A stretch of DNA of 64,000 nucleotides from Nocardioides albertanoniae (GCF_006716315.1 NZ_VFOV01000001.1:3860501-3924500), one strand, 5' to 3'; shown: positions 39,174 through 51,753, numbered from the stretch's first letter. Made by a program: numbers and translations. The notes: generated by a model not told the origin, from the sequence alone.

Positions 39174-40343
39174 GTGACGACGACTTCGCCAGACTCCCTT
39201 GCCGCCCCGACCGCCCCTCCAGGTCGCACGACCCCCGTGGTGGCGCTCGCCGCCGGGATCGCGATCCTGGTCACCAGCGAGTTCCTGCCCGCGGGCGTGC
39301 TGCCCACCATGGCGCGCGACCTCGGGGTCAGCGAGGGCACCGCCGGGCTCGCGGTGGCGGCGACCGCGATCGCCGGAGCGCTGACCGCGCCCAGCATCGC
39401 CATGCTCCTGCCGCGGACGGACCGGCGTACGGTGCTGGTCGGTCTGCTGGTCGCGGCAGCCGTGGCCAACCTGGCGGTCGCGTTGGCGCCCGGCTTCCTC
39501 GTGCTGCTGGCCGGCCGTCTCCTGCTCGGGGCGGCGCTGGCCGGCTTCTGGTCGTTCGCCTTCGCCGCCGGGACGTACGCCTCGCCTGGCCACGACCACG
39601 TCATCTCGACCTCGATCGCGCTCGGGGTCACGGTGGCCACGATCGTCGGTGTGCCGCTGGGCTCGCTGCTCGCCGACGGCCCGGGCTGGCGCTGGGGGTT
39701 CGTCGGCGGCGCGGTGCTGAGCCTGCTCGCCGGTGTCGCCGTGGCACGGGCGCTGCCGTCGGTGCCCGCCCACCCCGGAGCCGGGCTCGCCATGATGCGC
39801 CGGGCCGTGCGCAACCCGCGGCTCGTCGCCGGAGTGGCTCTCGTCGTCGTGGTGGTGCTCGGCAACTTCGTGGCCTACCCGTTCATCCGGATCGCGATCG
39901 CCACCACCTCGCCCGGTGACGGCATGTGGATGCTGGTGCTGTGGGGCGTCGGCGGGCTGTTCGGCAATCTCGCCGCCGGGCGGTTCGCCGCACATCTGCG
40001 GGTCACGGTCACCGCGGCTGCCCTTCTCCTCGCGGCCGGGCTGATGCTGACGCTCCTCGCCGAGAGCACCGCCGTGATGGCGCTCGCGATGCTCGTCTGG
40101 GGCTTCGGGATGAACATGGTGCCCGTCGCCACGCAGCTCTGGGTCACCCGCGCCGAGCCCGAGCGCACCGAGTCGGCGCTGGCGCTCCAGGTCACCGCGT
40201 TCCAGATCGCGATCACCGCGGGAGCGGCGCTAGGAGGCGCGTTCCTCGACAGCTACGGGGTCGGGCGGGTGCTCCTCGTCGGTGCGGTGTCCGCTGCCGT
40301 CGGCGCGGCCGGCTTCGCCGCGATCCGGGTGCCGCGCGACTGA
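39174..40343 (+). CDS. MFS transporter (DHA1-type drug efflux)
   Basis: 389 residues with about 12 membrane helices. It begins TSEFLPAGVLPTMARDLGVSEGTAGLAVAATAIAG, the DHA1 pattern shared with AraJ and chloramphenicol-resistance exporters. The loop LLPRTDRRTVLVG between helices 2 and 3 is the motif A position. The GTG 39174 start is inferred. The 3' end overlaps the convergent AraC gene by 114 bases, and that regulator is the best candidate to control it. Confidence 0.88.
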   Translation: MTTTSPDSLAAPTAPPGRTTPVVALAAGIAILVTSEFLPAGVLPTMARDLGVSEGTAGLAVAATAIAGALTAPSIAMLLPRTDRRTVLVGLLVAAAVANLAVALAPGFLVLLAGRLLLGAALAGFWSFAFAAGTYASPGHDHVISTSIALGVTVATIVGVPLGSLLADGPGWRWGFVGGAVLSLLAGVAVARALPSVPAHPGAGLAMMRRAVRNPRLVAGVALVVVVVLGNFVAYPFIRIAIATTSPGDGMWMLVLWGVGGLFGNLAAGRFAAHLRVTVTAAALLLAAGLMLTLLAESTAVMALAMLVWGFGMNMVPVATQLWVTRAEPERTESALALQVTAFQIAITAGAALGGAFLDSYGVGRVLLVGAVSAAVGAAGFAAIRVPRD

Positions 40344-41120
40344 GCCGTCTCGCCAGGCCTGCGGCCCGATGCCGTGCAGAGCGGTGAAGATGCGGCTGAA
40401 CGCCGCCCCCGAGCCGTAGCCGACGGCGTACGCCACCTGCTCGACCGGGCGGTCGCCGCCGGTCAGCAGGGCGCGGGCCGCCCGCATCCGCACCTCCCGC
40501 AACGCCTCGCTCGGGCTCTGCCCGAGGCTGCGCCGGAACCGCTCCCCCAGCGCCGAGCGCGAGAGGTGCACGGACCCCGCCATCCGCTCGACCGACCAGG
40601 CATCGCCCGGGTTCGCCGTCAGAGCAGTCATCACCTGCTCGACCGCGGGGTCCAGCGCCGGGGGCTCCTGCCGACCGATCTCGCGTCCGCTGTCCTCGAG
40701 CCAGGAGGCCGTCATCGCAGCCCCGAGCAGCAACGCATATCCCGACGCGAACAGCACCATGGGGCTGCACGGTCCGCTCAGCGGGCAGCGGCGCACCAGC
40801 GCGGCCACCCCGCTGTGCCGGCCGGCGAAGTCACGCACGACCAGCGGGTTGGCGAGCGGGTAGGGCACCGAGACCGCACGCAGATCGGCGACCGTCACCG
40901 CAGCGCCGTCGTGGGTCGCCAGCCGGTGTCGGACCTGGCCGCCGACCAGAGCCGCGTCACCGGTGCGGAGAAGGTGTGACTGGCCCGCCGCGGTGAGCAC
41001 GACGGTGCCGTCGTCGACCAGCATCCAGGAGGCGCTGCGTACGTTGTCACCGGCGGAGCCGGCCGCCAGCCGCTGCTGGTGGACCTGGGTGATCTCCCAT
41101 GCGGGGCCGGCCTGGTTCAC
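40230..41120 (-). CDS. AraC family regulator with cupin-type sensor
   Basis: 296 residues. An N-terminal cupin-like ligand domain (residues about 10-165) precedes two HTH motifs (AWSVERMAGSVHLSRSALGERFRRSLGQSPSEALREVRM and VEQVAYAVGYGSGAAFSRIF), here described by their positions 177-215 and 225-250. The conserved domain ends at GIGPQAWRD. The last 38 residues are acidic and proline-rich and are encoded within the antisense of the MFS gene, so they look like an extension that arose by loss of a stop. Confidence 0.88.
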   Translation of the reverse strand: MNQAGPAWEITQVHQQRLAAGSAGDNVRSASWMLVDDGTVVLTAAGQSHLLRTGDAALVGGQVRHRLATHDGAAVTVADLRAVSVPYPLANPLVVRDFAGRHSGVAALVRRCPLSGPCSPMVLFASGYALLLGAAMTASWLEDSGREIGRQEPPALDPAVEQVMTALTANPGDAWSVERMAGSVHLSRSALGERFRRSLGQSPSEALREVRMRAARALLTGGDRPVEQVAYAVGYGSGAAFSRIFTALHGIGPQAWRDGSVARHPDRGEAGRADGSGHRTDEEHPPDPVAVEERAS

Positions 41121-41180
41121 ACCAGGACCAGCGCGCGAACGACGCTGGGCTATTCCCGCCCAGCCCGAGCGGCCCGGCGG

Positions 41181-41957
41181 TCAGTCGGGAGCGTCGAAGG
41201 GAAGCGCGGCATGGGCCGAGCGGATGTGCTGGTCGACCCGGTCGGCCGCGAGCGCACCGTCGCCCGACTCGATCGCCTCGAAGATGGCGTGGTGATCGGC
41301 CCGGAGCTGCTCCGCGACCGTCTCCCACTCGGAGCCCATCACTTCGAGGGCACGCAGGATGGGTCGACGCATCGAGTCACGCAGCGCGATGGTCATGTCC
41401 GCGACCAACCGGTTGCCGCTCGCCTCCGCGATCGCGACGTGGAACGCCGTGTCGAGATCGTTGAACCGCTCCCGGCCCACGCCCGGCTCGTCCATCCCCT
41501 CCAGCGCCTCGCGGATCGGCTCCAGCTCGTCGGCCCCTGCGTTCTCGGCCGCGAGGGTCGCGCTGGAGCGCTCCAGCATCACGCGGGCGGCGATCACGTC
41601 GAGCATCGGGAAGTTGGCCAGCGCCACGTGCAGGCGGAGCAGCCGGGTCAGCGCAGCGCTCGGCAGCGCCGAGACCACGGTGCCGGCGTCCTTGCCGGAC
41701 CCGACCGAGGAGCGCACGACTCCCTGCGCCTCGAGGCCGCGGATGGCCTCGCGTACGGCCGACCTGCTGACCTGGAGGTGGCTGGCGAGATCGCGCTCGC
41801 CGGGCAGCCTGTCACCGACGCGGAGCGTCCCCGCCAGGATCTGCTCCTCGATCTGGTCGAGGACCAGCTCGTGGGAGCGGCTGCGCGTGACCGGGCGCCA
41901 GGGCGCCTCCGCGCCGCCCGCGATCGGTTCCGTGTCGGTCGCGCCTTGCTCGGCCAT
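41181..41957 (-). CDS. lldR: FadR-subfamily GntR regulator (LldR-like) of lactate genes
   Basis: 258 residues. The N-terminal winged helix (VLDQIEEQILAGTLRVGDRLPGERDLASHLQVSRSAVREAIRGL) lies at residues about 33-80, and the C-terminal FadR ligand domain has the metal/ligand residues in LDTAFHVAIAEASGN. It is divergent from lctP-lutABC. Two FadR/LldR-type palindromes lie in the promoter (42014-42040), so it most likely represses the lactate genes and is released by lactate. The gene name is inferred from context. ATG 41957 is preferred to the GTG/ATG upstream at 42008. Confidence 0.88.
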   Translation of the reverse strand: MAEQGATDTEPIAGGAEAPWRPVTRSRSHELVLDQIEEQILAGTLRVGDRLPGERDLASHLQVSRSAVREAIRGLEAQGVVRSSVGSGKDAGTVVSALPSAALTRLLRLHVALANFPMLDVIAARVMLERSSATLAAENAGADELEPIREALEGMDEPGVGRERFNDLDTAFHVAIAEASGNRLVADMTIALRDSMRRPILRALEVMGSEWETVAEQLRADHHAIFEAIESGDGALAADRVDQHIRSAHAALPFDAPD

Positions 41958-41974
41958 GCGGCTCTTCCAATCTC

Positions 41975-42002
41975 TTGACGAGGTGACAGCCGTCACTATA
42001 CA
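41975..42002 (+). promoter_or_regulatory. Sigma-70-type promoter of the lactate operon
   Basis: TTGACG (41975-41980), a 16-base spacer and TATACA (41997-42002), the best promoter match in the divergent region. It lies upstream of lctP with a leader of about 65 bases. Confidence 0.7.
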
Positions 42003-42013
42003 GTCCACACCTA

Positions 42014-42040
42014 TGGTCAGACCACAGCATGGTCGGGCCA
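42014..42040. promoter_or_regulatory. FadR/LldR-type operator pair
   Basis: TGGTCAGACCA (42014-42024) matches the LldR consensus T-N-G-T-N3-A-C-N-A exactly, and TGGTCGGGCCA (42030-42040) differs at one fixed position. They lie just after the expected transcription start, a position that suits repression of lctP. Confidence 0.7.
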
Positions 42041-42076
42041 GATTAGCCTACACGTGGCAGACCCCTGGAGGTCCCG

Positions 42077-43780
42077 ATGTACTCACCCGATCTCGCGCCG
42101 ATCGCTGACAGCCTGGCGTGGTCGTCTCTGGTGGCGGCACTCCCGCTCCTGACGATCTTCATCACGCTCGGCGTGCTGCGCTGGAAGGCGCACGTCTCGG
42201 CTCTCGCGGCGGTGGCCGTCGCGCTGGCCGTCGCGATCTTCGAGTACGACATGCCCGCTCACCTGGCGCTGCTCTCGGCCTCCGAAGGTGGCGTGTTCGG
42301 GCTCTTCCCGATCATGTGGATCGTGCTCGGCGCGCTGTTCCTGCACCAGCTCACCGTGGTGAGCGGGAAGTTCGAGGATCTGCGGGCGACCTTCCACCTC
42401 ATCTCCGAGGACACCCGGATCCAGGCGATCATCATCGCCTTCTGCTTCGGTGGTCTGCTCGAGGCGCTCGCTGGGTTCGGCGCACCGGCGGCCATCTCCG
42501 GGGTCATGCTCGTCGCGGTCGGCTTCCCCGCGCTGCGCGCCGCGATGGTCGTGCTGCTGGCCAACACGGCGCCGGTCGCCTTCGGCGCGATGGCCATCCC
42601 GATCATCACCGCCGGCACCCTGACCGGCATCCCCTACGAGGAGATCGGTGCCGTCGTCGGCCGGCAGACCCCGTTCCTGGCCCTGTTCGTGCCGCTGATC
42701 CTGGTCTTCGTGGCCGACGGTCGCCGTGGCGTACGCGAGGTCTGGCCGTTGGCTCTGACCGTCGGCGCCGTCTTCGGCCTGGCCCAGTTCGTCAGCTCCA
42801 ACCTCGTCTCCGTCGAGCTCACCGACGTCGTCGCCTCGCTCTCCGGACTGGCCGCCGCCGTGCTCATGCTCCGCGTGTGGAAGCCGAAGGGTTCGGCCGA
42901 GGCCGCCGAACGGCTGCTGGGTTCGCCCGACTCCGGCACCGACTCCGGCACCGACTCCGGCACTGGCACCCGCACCGGCGGGAGCGGAGGCGTGGTCCTC
43001 GACACGAAGAAGGAGCTCGCCCAGGTCGCCGAGCGCGCCGCGCTGCTCACGCCCGGCCGCATCACCATGGCGCTGTTCCCCTACCTGCTCGTGATCGCCG
43101 TCTTCTGCATCGCCAAGCTGGTGCCGCCGGTGACCGACTTCCTGGCCGCCACCGACCGCAAGATCGAGTGGCCGGGCCTGCACGGCGCCGTCGACTCCGC
43201 CTCCACGGTCTACACCTGGCAGTGGCTCTCCTCCCCCGGCACCCTGCTGCTCCTCTGCGCGATCGTCGTCGGACTGGTGCAGGGCGTGAAGGCGCGACGC
43301 ATCCTCGGCGAGCTCGTCACCACCGTCATCACCCTGCGCTTCGCGTTCCTCACCGTCGCGTCCGTCCTCGCCCTGGCGTACGTCATGAACCTGTCGGGCC
43401 AGACCCAGACCATGGGTCACTGGATCGCCGGCACCGGCGCGGCCTTCGCCTTCCTCTCCCCCATCCTGGGCTGGCTCGGGACTGCGGTGACCGGCTCCGA
43501 CACCAGCGCGAACGCGCTCTTCGCGACGCTCCAGCAGAGCGCGGCCGAGCAGGCCGGGCTCGACCCGCACCTGATGGTCGCGGCCAACACCTCCGGCGGC
43601 GTGGTGGGCAAGATGATCAGCCCGCAGAACCTCACGATCGCCGCGGCGGCGGTCGGCCTGGCCGGTCGCGAGTCCGACATCTTCCGTCGGCTCGTCGGCT
43701 GGAGCCTGGGGCTGCTGTTCCTCGTGTGCCTGCTCGTCGGCCTGCAGTCCACCGTGCTCAGCTGGATGGTGAGCCGATGA
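42077..43780 (+). CDS. lctP: L-lactate permease LctP
   Basis: 567 residues with about 13 membrane helices. The LctP family start LPLLTIFITLGVLRWKAHVSALAAVAVALAVAIFEYDMP and the conserved block FCFGGLLEALAGFGAPAAISG are clear. It imports lactate with protons. A hydrophilic loop (residues about 283-300) contains three 12-base tandem repeats (GACTCCGGCACC) that encode Gly-Thr-Asp-Ser units. RBS GGAGG precedes ATG 42077. Its stop overlaps the lutA start (ATGA). Confidence 0.95.
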   Translation: MYSPDLAPIADSLAWSSLVAALPLLTIFITLGVLRWKAHVSALAAVAVALAVAIFEYDMPAHLALLSASEGGVFGLFPIMWIVLGALFLHQLTVVSGKFEDLRATFHLISEDTRIQAIIIAFCFGGLLEALAGFGAPAAISGVMLVAVGFPALRAAMVVLLANTAPVAFGAMAIPIITAGTLTGIPYEEIGAVVGRQTPFLALFVPLILVFVADGRRGVREVWPLALTVGAVFGLAQFVSSNLVSVELTDVVASLSGLAAAVLMLRVWKPKGSAEAAERLLGSPDSGTDSGTDSGTGTRTGGSGGVVLDTKKELAQVAERAALLTPGRITMALFPYLLVIAVFCIAKLVPPVTDFLAATDRKIEWPGLHGAVDSASTVYTWQWLSSPGTLLLLCAIVVGLVQGVKARRILGELVTTVITLRFAFLTVASVLALAYVMNLSGQTQTMGHWIAGTGAAFAFLSPILGWLGTAVTGSDTSANALFATLQQSAAEQAGLDPHLMVAANTSGGVVGKMISPQNLTIAAAAVGLAGRESDIFRRLVGWSLGLLFLVCLLVGLQSTVLSWMVSR

Positions 43781-44586
43781 TCTCGCTGCCCGGTCACGGC
43801 CTGCGCGTCGCGCTCTTCGCCACCTGCTTCAACGACGCCATGTGGCCCGAGACCCCCAAGGCCGTCGTCACGGTCCTGGAGCGGCTCGGGGTCACCGTCG
43901 AGTTCCCGCTGCAGCAGACCTGCTGCGGACAGATGTTCACCAACACCGGATACGCCCGCGAGGCGCTGCCCCTGGTGGAACGGTTCGCCGATGTCTTCGA
44001 CGACTACGACGCGGTCGTCGCTCCGTCCGGATCCTGCGTGGGCAGCGTGCGCCACCAGCACGCCGGGGTCGCCCGCGGATGCGGCCGAACCGACCTCGCC
44101 GACCGTGCGACCACGACCGCTGCCAACGTCTACGAGCTGAGCGAGCTGCTCGTCGACGTGCTGGGCGTGACCGACGTCGGCGCGACCTTCCCGCACCGCG
44201 TCACCTACCACCCGACCTGCCACTCGATGCGCATGCTGCGGGTGGCCGACAAGCCGCTCCAGCTGCTGCAGAACGTACGCGGCATCGACCTCGTCGACCT
44301 CCCCGCGGCCGAGGAGTGCTGCGGCTTCGGTGGCACGTTCGCGATGAAGAACGCGGACACCTCGGTCGCGATGGGAGCCGACAAGGCGCACCACGTGCGC
44401 GAGACGCAGGCCGAGGTTCTGGTTGCGGGCGACAACAGCTGCCTCGCCCACATCGGTGGTCTGCTGAACCGGCAGCGAGCCGGCGTACGAGTCATGCACC
44501 TGGCCGAGGTGCTCGCCTCCACCGAACGAGACTTCGCGGCCGAGAACGACCTGAGAGCCCCGACCGACACGGAGGTGACGGCATGA
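43777..44586 (+). CDS. lutA: Lactate utilisation protein LutA (LldE)
   Basis: 269 residues of the Cys-rich CCG family. The two CCG domains show QTCCGQMF and AEECCGFGG, plus conserved Cys in SGSCVG and HPTCHSM, which bind an iron-sulfur cofactor. LutA works with LutB and LutC to oxidise L-lactate to pyruvate. It overlaps lutB by ATGA. Confidence 0.95.
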   Translation: MISLPGHGLRVALFATCFNDAMWPETPKAVVTVLERLGVTVEFPLQQTCCGQMFTNTGYAREALPLVERFADVFDDYDAVVAPSGSCVGSVRHQHAGVARGCGRTDLADRATTTAANVYELSELLVDVLGVTDVGATFPHRVTYHPTCHSMRMLRVADKPLQLLQNVRGIDLVDLPAAEECCGFGGTFAMKNADTSVAMGADKAHHVRETQAEVLVAGDNSCLAHIGGLLNRQRAGVRVMHLAEVLASTERDFAAENDLRAPTDTEVTA

Positions 44587-46031
44587 GCGGCACGTTCCTG
44601 GGGATGCCGAAGTTCCAGGCCGCTGCCCCCGAGGCGCTGGCCAACTCCCAGCAGCGGCGAAACCTGCAGCACGCGACCCACACCATCCGGGACAAGCGGG
44701 CCCGGGTCGTCGAGGAGCTCGACGACTGGGAGGAGCTGCGGCAGGCCGGCGCGGCCATCAAGGACAACGTCCTGTCCCACCTCGACACCTACCTGGTGCA
44801 GCTGGAGGAGTCGCTCACCCGGGCCGGTGCGACCGTGCACTGGGCCAGCGACGCGGACGAGGCCAACCGCATCATCACCTCGCTCGTGCAGGAGACCGGC
44901 ACCGACGAGGTGGTCAAGGTCAAGTCGATGGCGACCCAGGAGATCGGCCTCAACGAGGCGCTCGAGGAGACCGGCATCGCCGCCTGGGAGACCGATCTGG
45001 CCGAGCTGATCGTCCAGCTCGGCCATGACAAGCCCAGCCACATCCTGGTGCCGGCGATCCACCGCAACCGGGCCGAGATCCGCGAGATCTTCCTGAGCGA
45101 GATGGGCCAGGTCGGCACCCCACCCCCGGGCGACCTCTCCGCCGACCCGCGCGACCTGGCCGAGGCGGCGCGCGTGCACCTGCGCGAGAAGTTCCTGCGC
45201 GCCAAGGTCGCCGTCTCCGGGGCGAACTTCGCGGTCGCCGAGACCGGCACCCTGGTCGTCGTCGAGTCGGAGGGCAACGGCCGGATGTGCCTGACCCTGC
45301 CCGAGACCCTGATCAGCGTGGTCGGCATCGAGAAGGTGCTGCCGAGGCTCGAGGACCTCGAGGTGTTCATGCAGCTGCTGCCGCGCAGCTCGACCGGCGA
45401 GCGGATGAACCCCTACACCTCCACCTGGACCGGCATCACGCCCGGCGACGGCCCGCAGCAGGTGCACGTGGTGCTGCTCGACAACGGACGCACCGACGCG
45501 CTCGCCGACAGCGTCGGCCGCCAGGCGTTGCGCTGCATCCGTTGCTCGGCCTGCCTCAACGTCTGTCCCGTCTACGAGCGCGTCGGCGGCCATGCGTACG
45601 GCTCCGTCTACCCGGGCCCCATCGGCGCCATCCTCAATCCGCAGCTGCGCGGCACCACCAGCGAGGTCGACCAGTCCCTGCCGTACGCATCGTCGCTGTG
45701 CGGCGCGTGCGGCGACGTCTGCCCGGTGGGCATCGAGATCCCCGAGCTGCTCGTCCATCTCCGCACCCGGGTGGTCGACGAGCAGCGCGGCGGGATGCCG
45801 TCCGGCGAGCAGATCGCCATGAAGGGCGCGGCCTGGATGTTCTCCGACCATCGCCGCTGGGAGATGGCCCAGAAGGGCACCGAGCTCGGCGGGCGGGCGA
45901 TGAAGAAGAAGGACACGATCGGGCGTCTGCCGGGGCCGCTGTCCGCCTGGAGCGATGCCCGCGACTCGCCCACGCCACCGACCGAGACGTTCAGATCCTG
46001 GTGGAAGCGCGAGAAGGGAGGCCAGTCATGA
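44583..46031 (+). CDS. lutB: Lactate utilisation iron-sulfur protein LutB (LldF)
   Basis: 482 residues. The N-terminal LUD domain ([20 protein letters not shown], residues about 218-240) is followed by two 4Fe-4S sites, [14 protein letters not shown] near residue 318 and [11 protein letters not shown] near residue 378. It relays electrons from the lactate-oxidising complex. It overlaps both neighbours by ATGA. Confidence 0.96.
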   Translation: MSGTFLGMPKFQAAAPEALANSQQRRNLQHATHTIRDKRARVVEELDDWEELRQAGAAIKDNVLSHLDTYLVQLEESLTRAGATVHWASDADEANRIITSLVQETGTDEVVKVKSMATQEIGLNEALEETGIAAWETDLAELIVQLGHDKPSHILVPAIHRNRAEIREIFLSEMGQVGTPPPGDLSADPRDLAEAARVHLREKFLRAKVAVSGANFAVAETGTLVVVESEGNGRMCLTLPETLISVVGIEKVLPRLEDLEVFMQLLPRSSTGERMNPYTSTWTGITPGDGPQQVHVVLLDNGRTDALADSVGRQALRCIRCSACLNVCPVYERVGGHAYGSVYPGPIGAILNPQLRGTTSEVDQSLPYASSLCGACGDVCPVGIEIPELLVHLRTRVVDEQRGGMPSGEQIAMKGAAWMFSDHRRWEMAQKGTELGGRAMKKKDTIGRLPGPLSAWSDARDSPTPPTETFRSWWKREKGGQS

Positions 46032-46723
46032 GCACCCGCGACGAGATGCTGGGGCGGATCGGTGCGGCTCTGGCCGGCGCCGATCGGCGACCCCCGCCCG
46101 ACTACACCTACGGCGCCGTCACCCCGCTTCCCGACATCGCCGATACCTTCGTCGAGCGCGTCGAGGACTACCGCGCCGTCGTCGAGCGGGTCGACCCGGA
46201 GGGCCTCGCCGACGCCGTGGTCGCGGCGCTCGACGGCGCCGCCCGCGTGGTCGTGCCGCCCGCTATGCCGGCCGAGTGGCTGGACGGGTTCACCGAGCTC
46301 ACCCGCACCCAGGTCGTCACCGACGACGGGGCGCTCTCCGCCGACGACCTGGACCGCTTCGACGCGGTGGTCACCGCTGCCGCCGTCGGGATCGCCGTCA
46401 CCGGCACCGTCGTCCTCGACCACGGACCCGACCAGGGCCGCCGTGCCCTTTCTCTGGTGCCCGACCTGCACGTCTGCATCGTGCTCGAGTCCCAGCTGGT
46501 CGGCGACGTACCGGAGTCGGTCGCGCCGCTGCGTGCCGCCGTCGAAGCAGGCCGTCCGCTCACCTGGATCAGTGGTCCCTCGGCCACCAGCGACATCGAG
46601 CTCGAACGGGTCGAAGGGGTGCACGGCCCCCGCAACCTGCACGTCCTGCTCGTGCGCGACCTGCTCGTACACGACACAGCACCCGACACAGCCCCCGACT
46701 CAGCCCGTGCCACCCCGGCATGA
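46028..46723 (+). CDS. lutC: Lactate utilisation protein LutC (LldG)
   Basis: 231 residues with an LUD domain ([35 protein letters not shown]). It ends in a low-complexity tail of TAPDTAPDS repeats. It is the third subunit of the LutABC complex. The stop overlaps an upstream in-frame ATG of the ppsA gene. Confidence 0.93.
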   Translation: MSTRDEMLGRIGAALAGADRRPPPDYTYGAVTPLPDIADTFVERVEDYRAVVERVDPEGLADAVVAALDGAARVVVPPAMPAEWLDGFTELTRTQVVTDDGALSADDLDRFDAVVTAAAVGIAVTGTVVLDHGPDQGRRALSLVPDLHVCIVLESQLVGDVPESVAPLRAAVEAGRPLTWISGPSATSDIELERVEGVHGPRNLHVLLVRDLLVHDTAPDTAPDSARATPA

Positions 46724-46803
46724 CCGACGCCGCCGCGGAGGCCTTCTACCGCCTGACCCCGCCGCCCCGACCATCGGCACCCGACCACCCCGAGGAACCA
46801 CCC

Positions 46804-49185
<2,382 letters not shown>

Positions 49186-49219
49186 GGAAGCGCTCCGGCG
49201 ACGCGCTCGGGCGCCGGAG

Positions 49220-50005
49220 TCAGATCTCGAGCAGCGGCAGCACGTCGGCGATCGAGCTGACCACGCTGGTCGGCCGGAAGGGGAAGGTCTCGATCTGCCC
49301 AGGACGGGTGGAACCGGTCTCGACGAGGATGGTGCGCATGCCGGCTTCGAGGCCGCTGATGATGTCGGTGTCCATCCGGTCGCCGATCATCACCGTGGTC
49401 TCGGAGTGGGCCTCGAGCTGGTTGAGGGCGCTGCGCATCATCAGCGGGTTCGGCTTGCCGACGTAGTAGGGCTCGCGCTTGGTGGCCGCGCTGATCAGCG
49501 CGGCCACCGACCCGGTCGCCGGAAGCGTGCCCTGCGGGCTCGGCCCGCTCGGGTCGGGGTTGGTCGCGATGAATCGGGCGCCGCCCTCGATCAGCCGGAT
49601 CGCCCGGGTGATCGCCTCGAACGAGTAGGTGCGGGTCTCGCCGAGCACCACGTAGTCGGGGTCGTTCTCGGTCATCACGTAGCCGACCTCGTGCAGGGCC
49701 GTGGTCAGACCGGCCTCACCCACGACGTACGCCGAACCGTCCGGGCGCTGGTCGGCGAGGAACTGAGCGGTGGCCAGCGCCGAGGTCCAGATCGACTTCT
49801 CGGGCACGTCGAGACCCGACCGCAGCAGCCGCACCCGGAGGTCACGCGGGGTGTAGATCGAGTTGTTGGTCAGCACCAGGAACGGCACGTCGGCCTCGGC
49901 AAGCTTGGCCAGGAACTCGGCGGCGCCCGGGATCGGTTCCTCCTCGCGCACCAGGACGCCATCCATGTCGGTCAGCCAGGTGTTGATGGGGCGCTCGTCG
50001 ATCAT
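49220..50005 (-). CDS. HAD-IIA phosphatase (NagD/pyridoxal-phosphatase-like)
   Basis: 261 residues. Catalytic motif I is [19 protein letters not shown] (DxDG-type), motif II LVLTNNS, motif [14 protein letters not shown] and motif [12 protein letters not shown]. The C2 cap insert between motifs II and III makes it HAD-IIA. Substrates of the family range from p-nitrophenyl-like compounds and sugar phosphates to 2-phosphoglycolate. The start MIDERP at 50005 is preferred over upstream residues. It converges on ppsA. Confidence 0.92.
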   Translation of the reverse strand: MIDERPINTWLTDMDGVLVREEEPIPGAAEFLAKLAEADVPFLVLTNNSIYTPRDLRVRLLRSGLDVPEKSIWTSALATAQFLADQRPDGSAYVVGEAGLTTALHEVGYVMTENDPDYVVLGETRTYSFEAITRAIRLIEGGARFIATNPDPSGPSPQGTLPATGSVAALISAATKREPYYVGKPNPLMMRSALNQLEAHSETTVMIGDRMDTDIISGLEAGMRTILVETGSTRPGQIETFPFRPTSVVSSIADVLPLLEI

Positions 50006-50226
50006 GGGCTCATCCTTGCCGATCGCGGCCCCGCCGCCAACCGTCTTCCGCTGACTCAAGACGGCTCATGGCACCCGACCTCGGCAGCACTGTGATCGAC
50101 GCCACCACTACTTTCCCCTCCAGTCAATAGTGCTTTCGGCCCGCCGGGAGCATTCTTCGGCCCGATGCTCCGACCCGCTGACCAGCGAAGACTGACACCG
50201 TCCCAGCATCGTCCTCGGAGGAAGAG

Positions 50227-51753
50227 ATGAAACGCACCGTAGTTCCGCTGACCGTCGTCGTGGTCTCACTGGCGGCCGCACTGGTCCCAGCGGCCTCGAT
50301 GGCCGCTCCGGCCACACCCCAGAAGCAGACCCCGCACCAGAACCAGCCGCTGGACAAGATCACGTGGGAGAAGTGCCCCGCCGAGATCTCGCCCGTGCCG
50401 ATCCCGGAGCGGATGCAGTGCGGCACGTTGAAGGTGCCGCTGGACTACAGCAGACCCGACGGCCGCACCATCGACATCGCGGTCTCACGGCTGCCGAGCA
50501 AGAACCCCGACAAGCGGCGCGGCATCCTGGTGACCAACCCCGGTGGCCCCTCGGCCGGCGAGAACTATCCGGCGATGCTCGTGGCGCTGGGGCTCCCGCA
50601 GAGCGTCCAGGACAGCTACGACGTGATCGGTTTCGACCCGCGTGGCATCGGCCGCAGCACCCCGGTGACGTGCGACCTCACCGCGGAGCAGCAGGTGACC
50701 GGCAACATCCCGCCGCACGCACGCGACGCCGCCGACGTGGCCGAGCACGCGGCCGTGAGCAAGCAGATCGCCGAGCAGTGCGCGACCTCCAAGACCGCCG
50801 CGATGCTGCCGCACATCAGCCCGGCCAACACCGCACGTGACATGGACCGGATCCGTGCCACGCTGGGCGAGTCGAAGCTGTCGTACGCCGGCGCCTCCTG
50901 GGGCACCCACCTGGGCGCGGTCTACACGACCCTGTTCCCGCAGCGCAGCGACCGGATCGTGCTCGACAGCAACATGGGTCCGGGCGGCTGGGACTACGCG
51001 AGCGACCGGCTGTGGTCGCAGGGCGTCGAGGAGACCTTCCCGACCTTCGCCACGTACGCCGCGGCGAACCACCGCGAATACGGCCTGGGCAAGAGCCCGA
51101 AGCAGGTGCGAGCGAAATACTTCGACCTCGCCGAACAGCTGGAGAAGAAGCCGATCCAGACGCCGGACGGCCCCTTCGACCAGGTCTCGTTCCGGCTGAT
51201 GAACTTCGCTCTGCTCTACGGCCCGACCCAGCTGCCGCTGCTGGCCGAGACCTGGAAGGCGGTCGACGCGAACCAGCCGCCGCCACCGCTGCCCGGAGGC
51301 GATGCCGTGGGCGATGTCGACAACCTCATCTCCGGCCGCTACTACCAGGTCTGCAACAACGCGCAGTGGCCGAAGTCGGTCGCGACCTACCAGCGCAACG
51401 TCGCCGTCGACCGGGTCCGTTATCCCCTGTTCGGCGCGGCCGGCGCCAACATCACGCCTTGCGCCTACTGGCCAGAGCCTGCCGAGCCGCAGGTCCAGAT
51501 CACCGATCGAGGGCCGTCCAACGTGCTGATGGTGCAGAACCTCCGCGACCCGGCGACGCCGCTCGCCGGCGCGCGGGACATGCGGAAGGCGCTGGGCAAG
51601 CGGGCCACCATGGTGACCGCCGACCAGAGCGGCCACGGTGTCTACCCGGCCGGCAAGAACCGCTGCGCGAACCATGCGGTGACGACGTACCTGACCACGG
51701 GCGAGCGGCCGGCGCGCGACTACCACTGCTCGGCCGACGCCGCACCGCAGTGA
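50227..51753 (+). CDS. Secreted alpha/beta hydrolase, TAP/SlpD-type peptidase
   Basis: 508 residues. A signal peptide (residues 1-27) precedes the mature hydrolase. The nucleophile elbow is YAGASWGTHLG (Ser in G-x-S-x-G) near residue 224. The C-terminal TAP-like region contains NLRDPATPLAGARDM (Asp) and SGHGVYPAG (His). It has GITVTNPGGPSAG-type oxyanion features near residue 98. It is likely to remove N-terminal tri- or dipeptides outside the cell. GGAGGAAG precedes the ATG. Confidence 0.92.
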   Translation: MKRTVVPLTVVVVSLAAALVPAASMAAPATPQKQTPHQNQPLDKITWEKCPAEISPVPIPERMQCGTLKVPLDYSRPDGRTIDIAVSRLPSKNPDKRRGILVTNPGGPSAGENYPAMLVALGLPQSVQDSYDVIGFDPRGIGRSTPVTCDLTAEQQVTGNIPPHARDAADVAEHAAVSKQIAEQCATSKTAAMLPHISPANTARDMDRIRATLGESKLSYAGASWGTHLGAVYTTLFPQRSDRIVLDSNMGPGGWDYASDRLWSQGVEETFPTFATYAAANHREYGLGKSPKQVRAKYFDLAEQLEKKPIQTPDGPFDQVSFRLMNFALLYGPTQLPLLAETWKAVDANQPPPPLPGGDAVGDVDNLISGRYYQVCNNAQWPKSVATYQRNVAVDRVRYPLFGAAGANITPCAYWPEPAEPQVQITDRGPSNVLMVQNLRDPATPLAGARDMRKALGKRATMVTADQSGHGVYPAGKNRCANHAVTTYLTTGERPARDYHCSADAAPQ

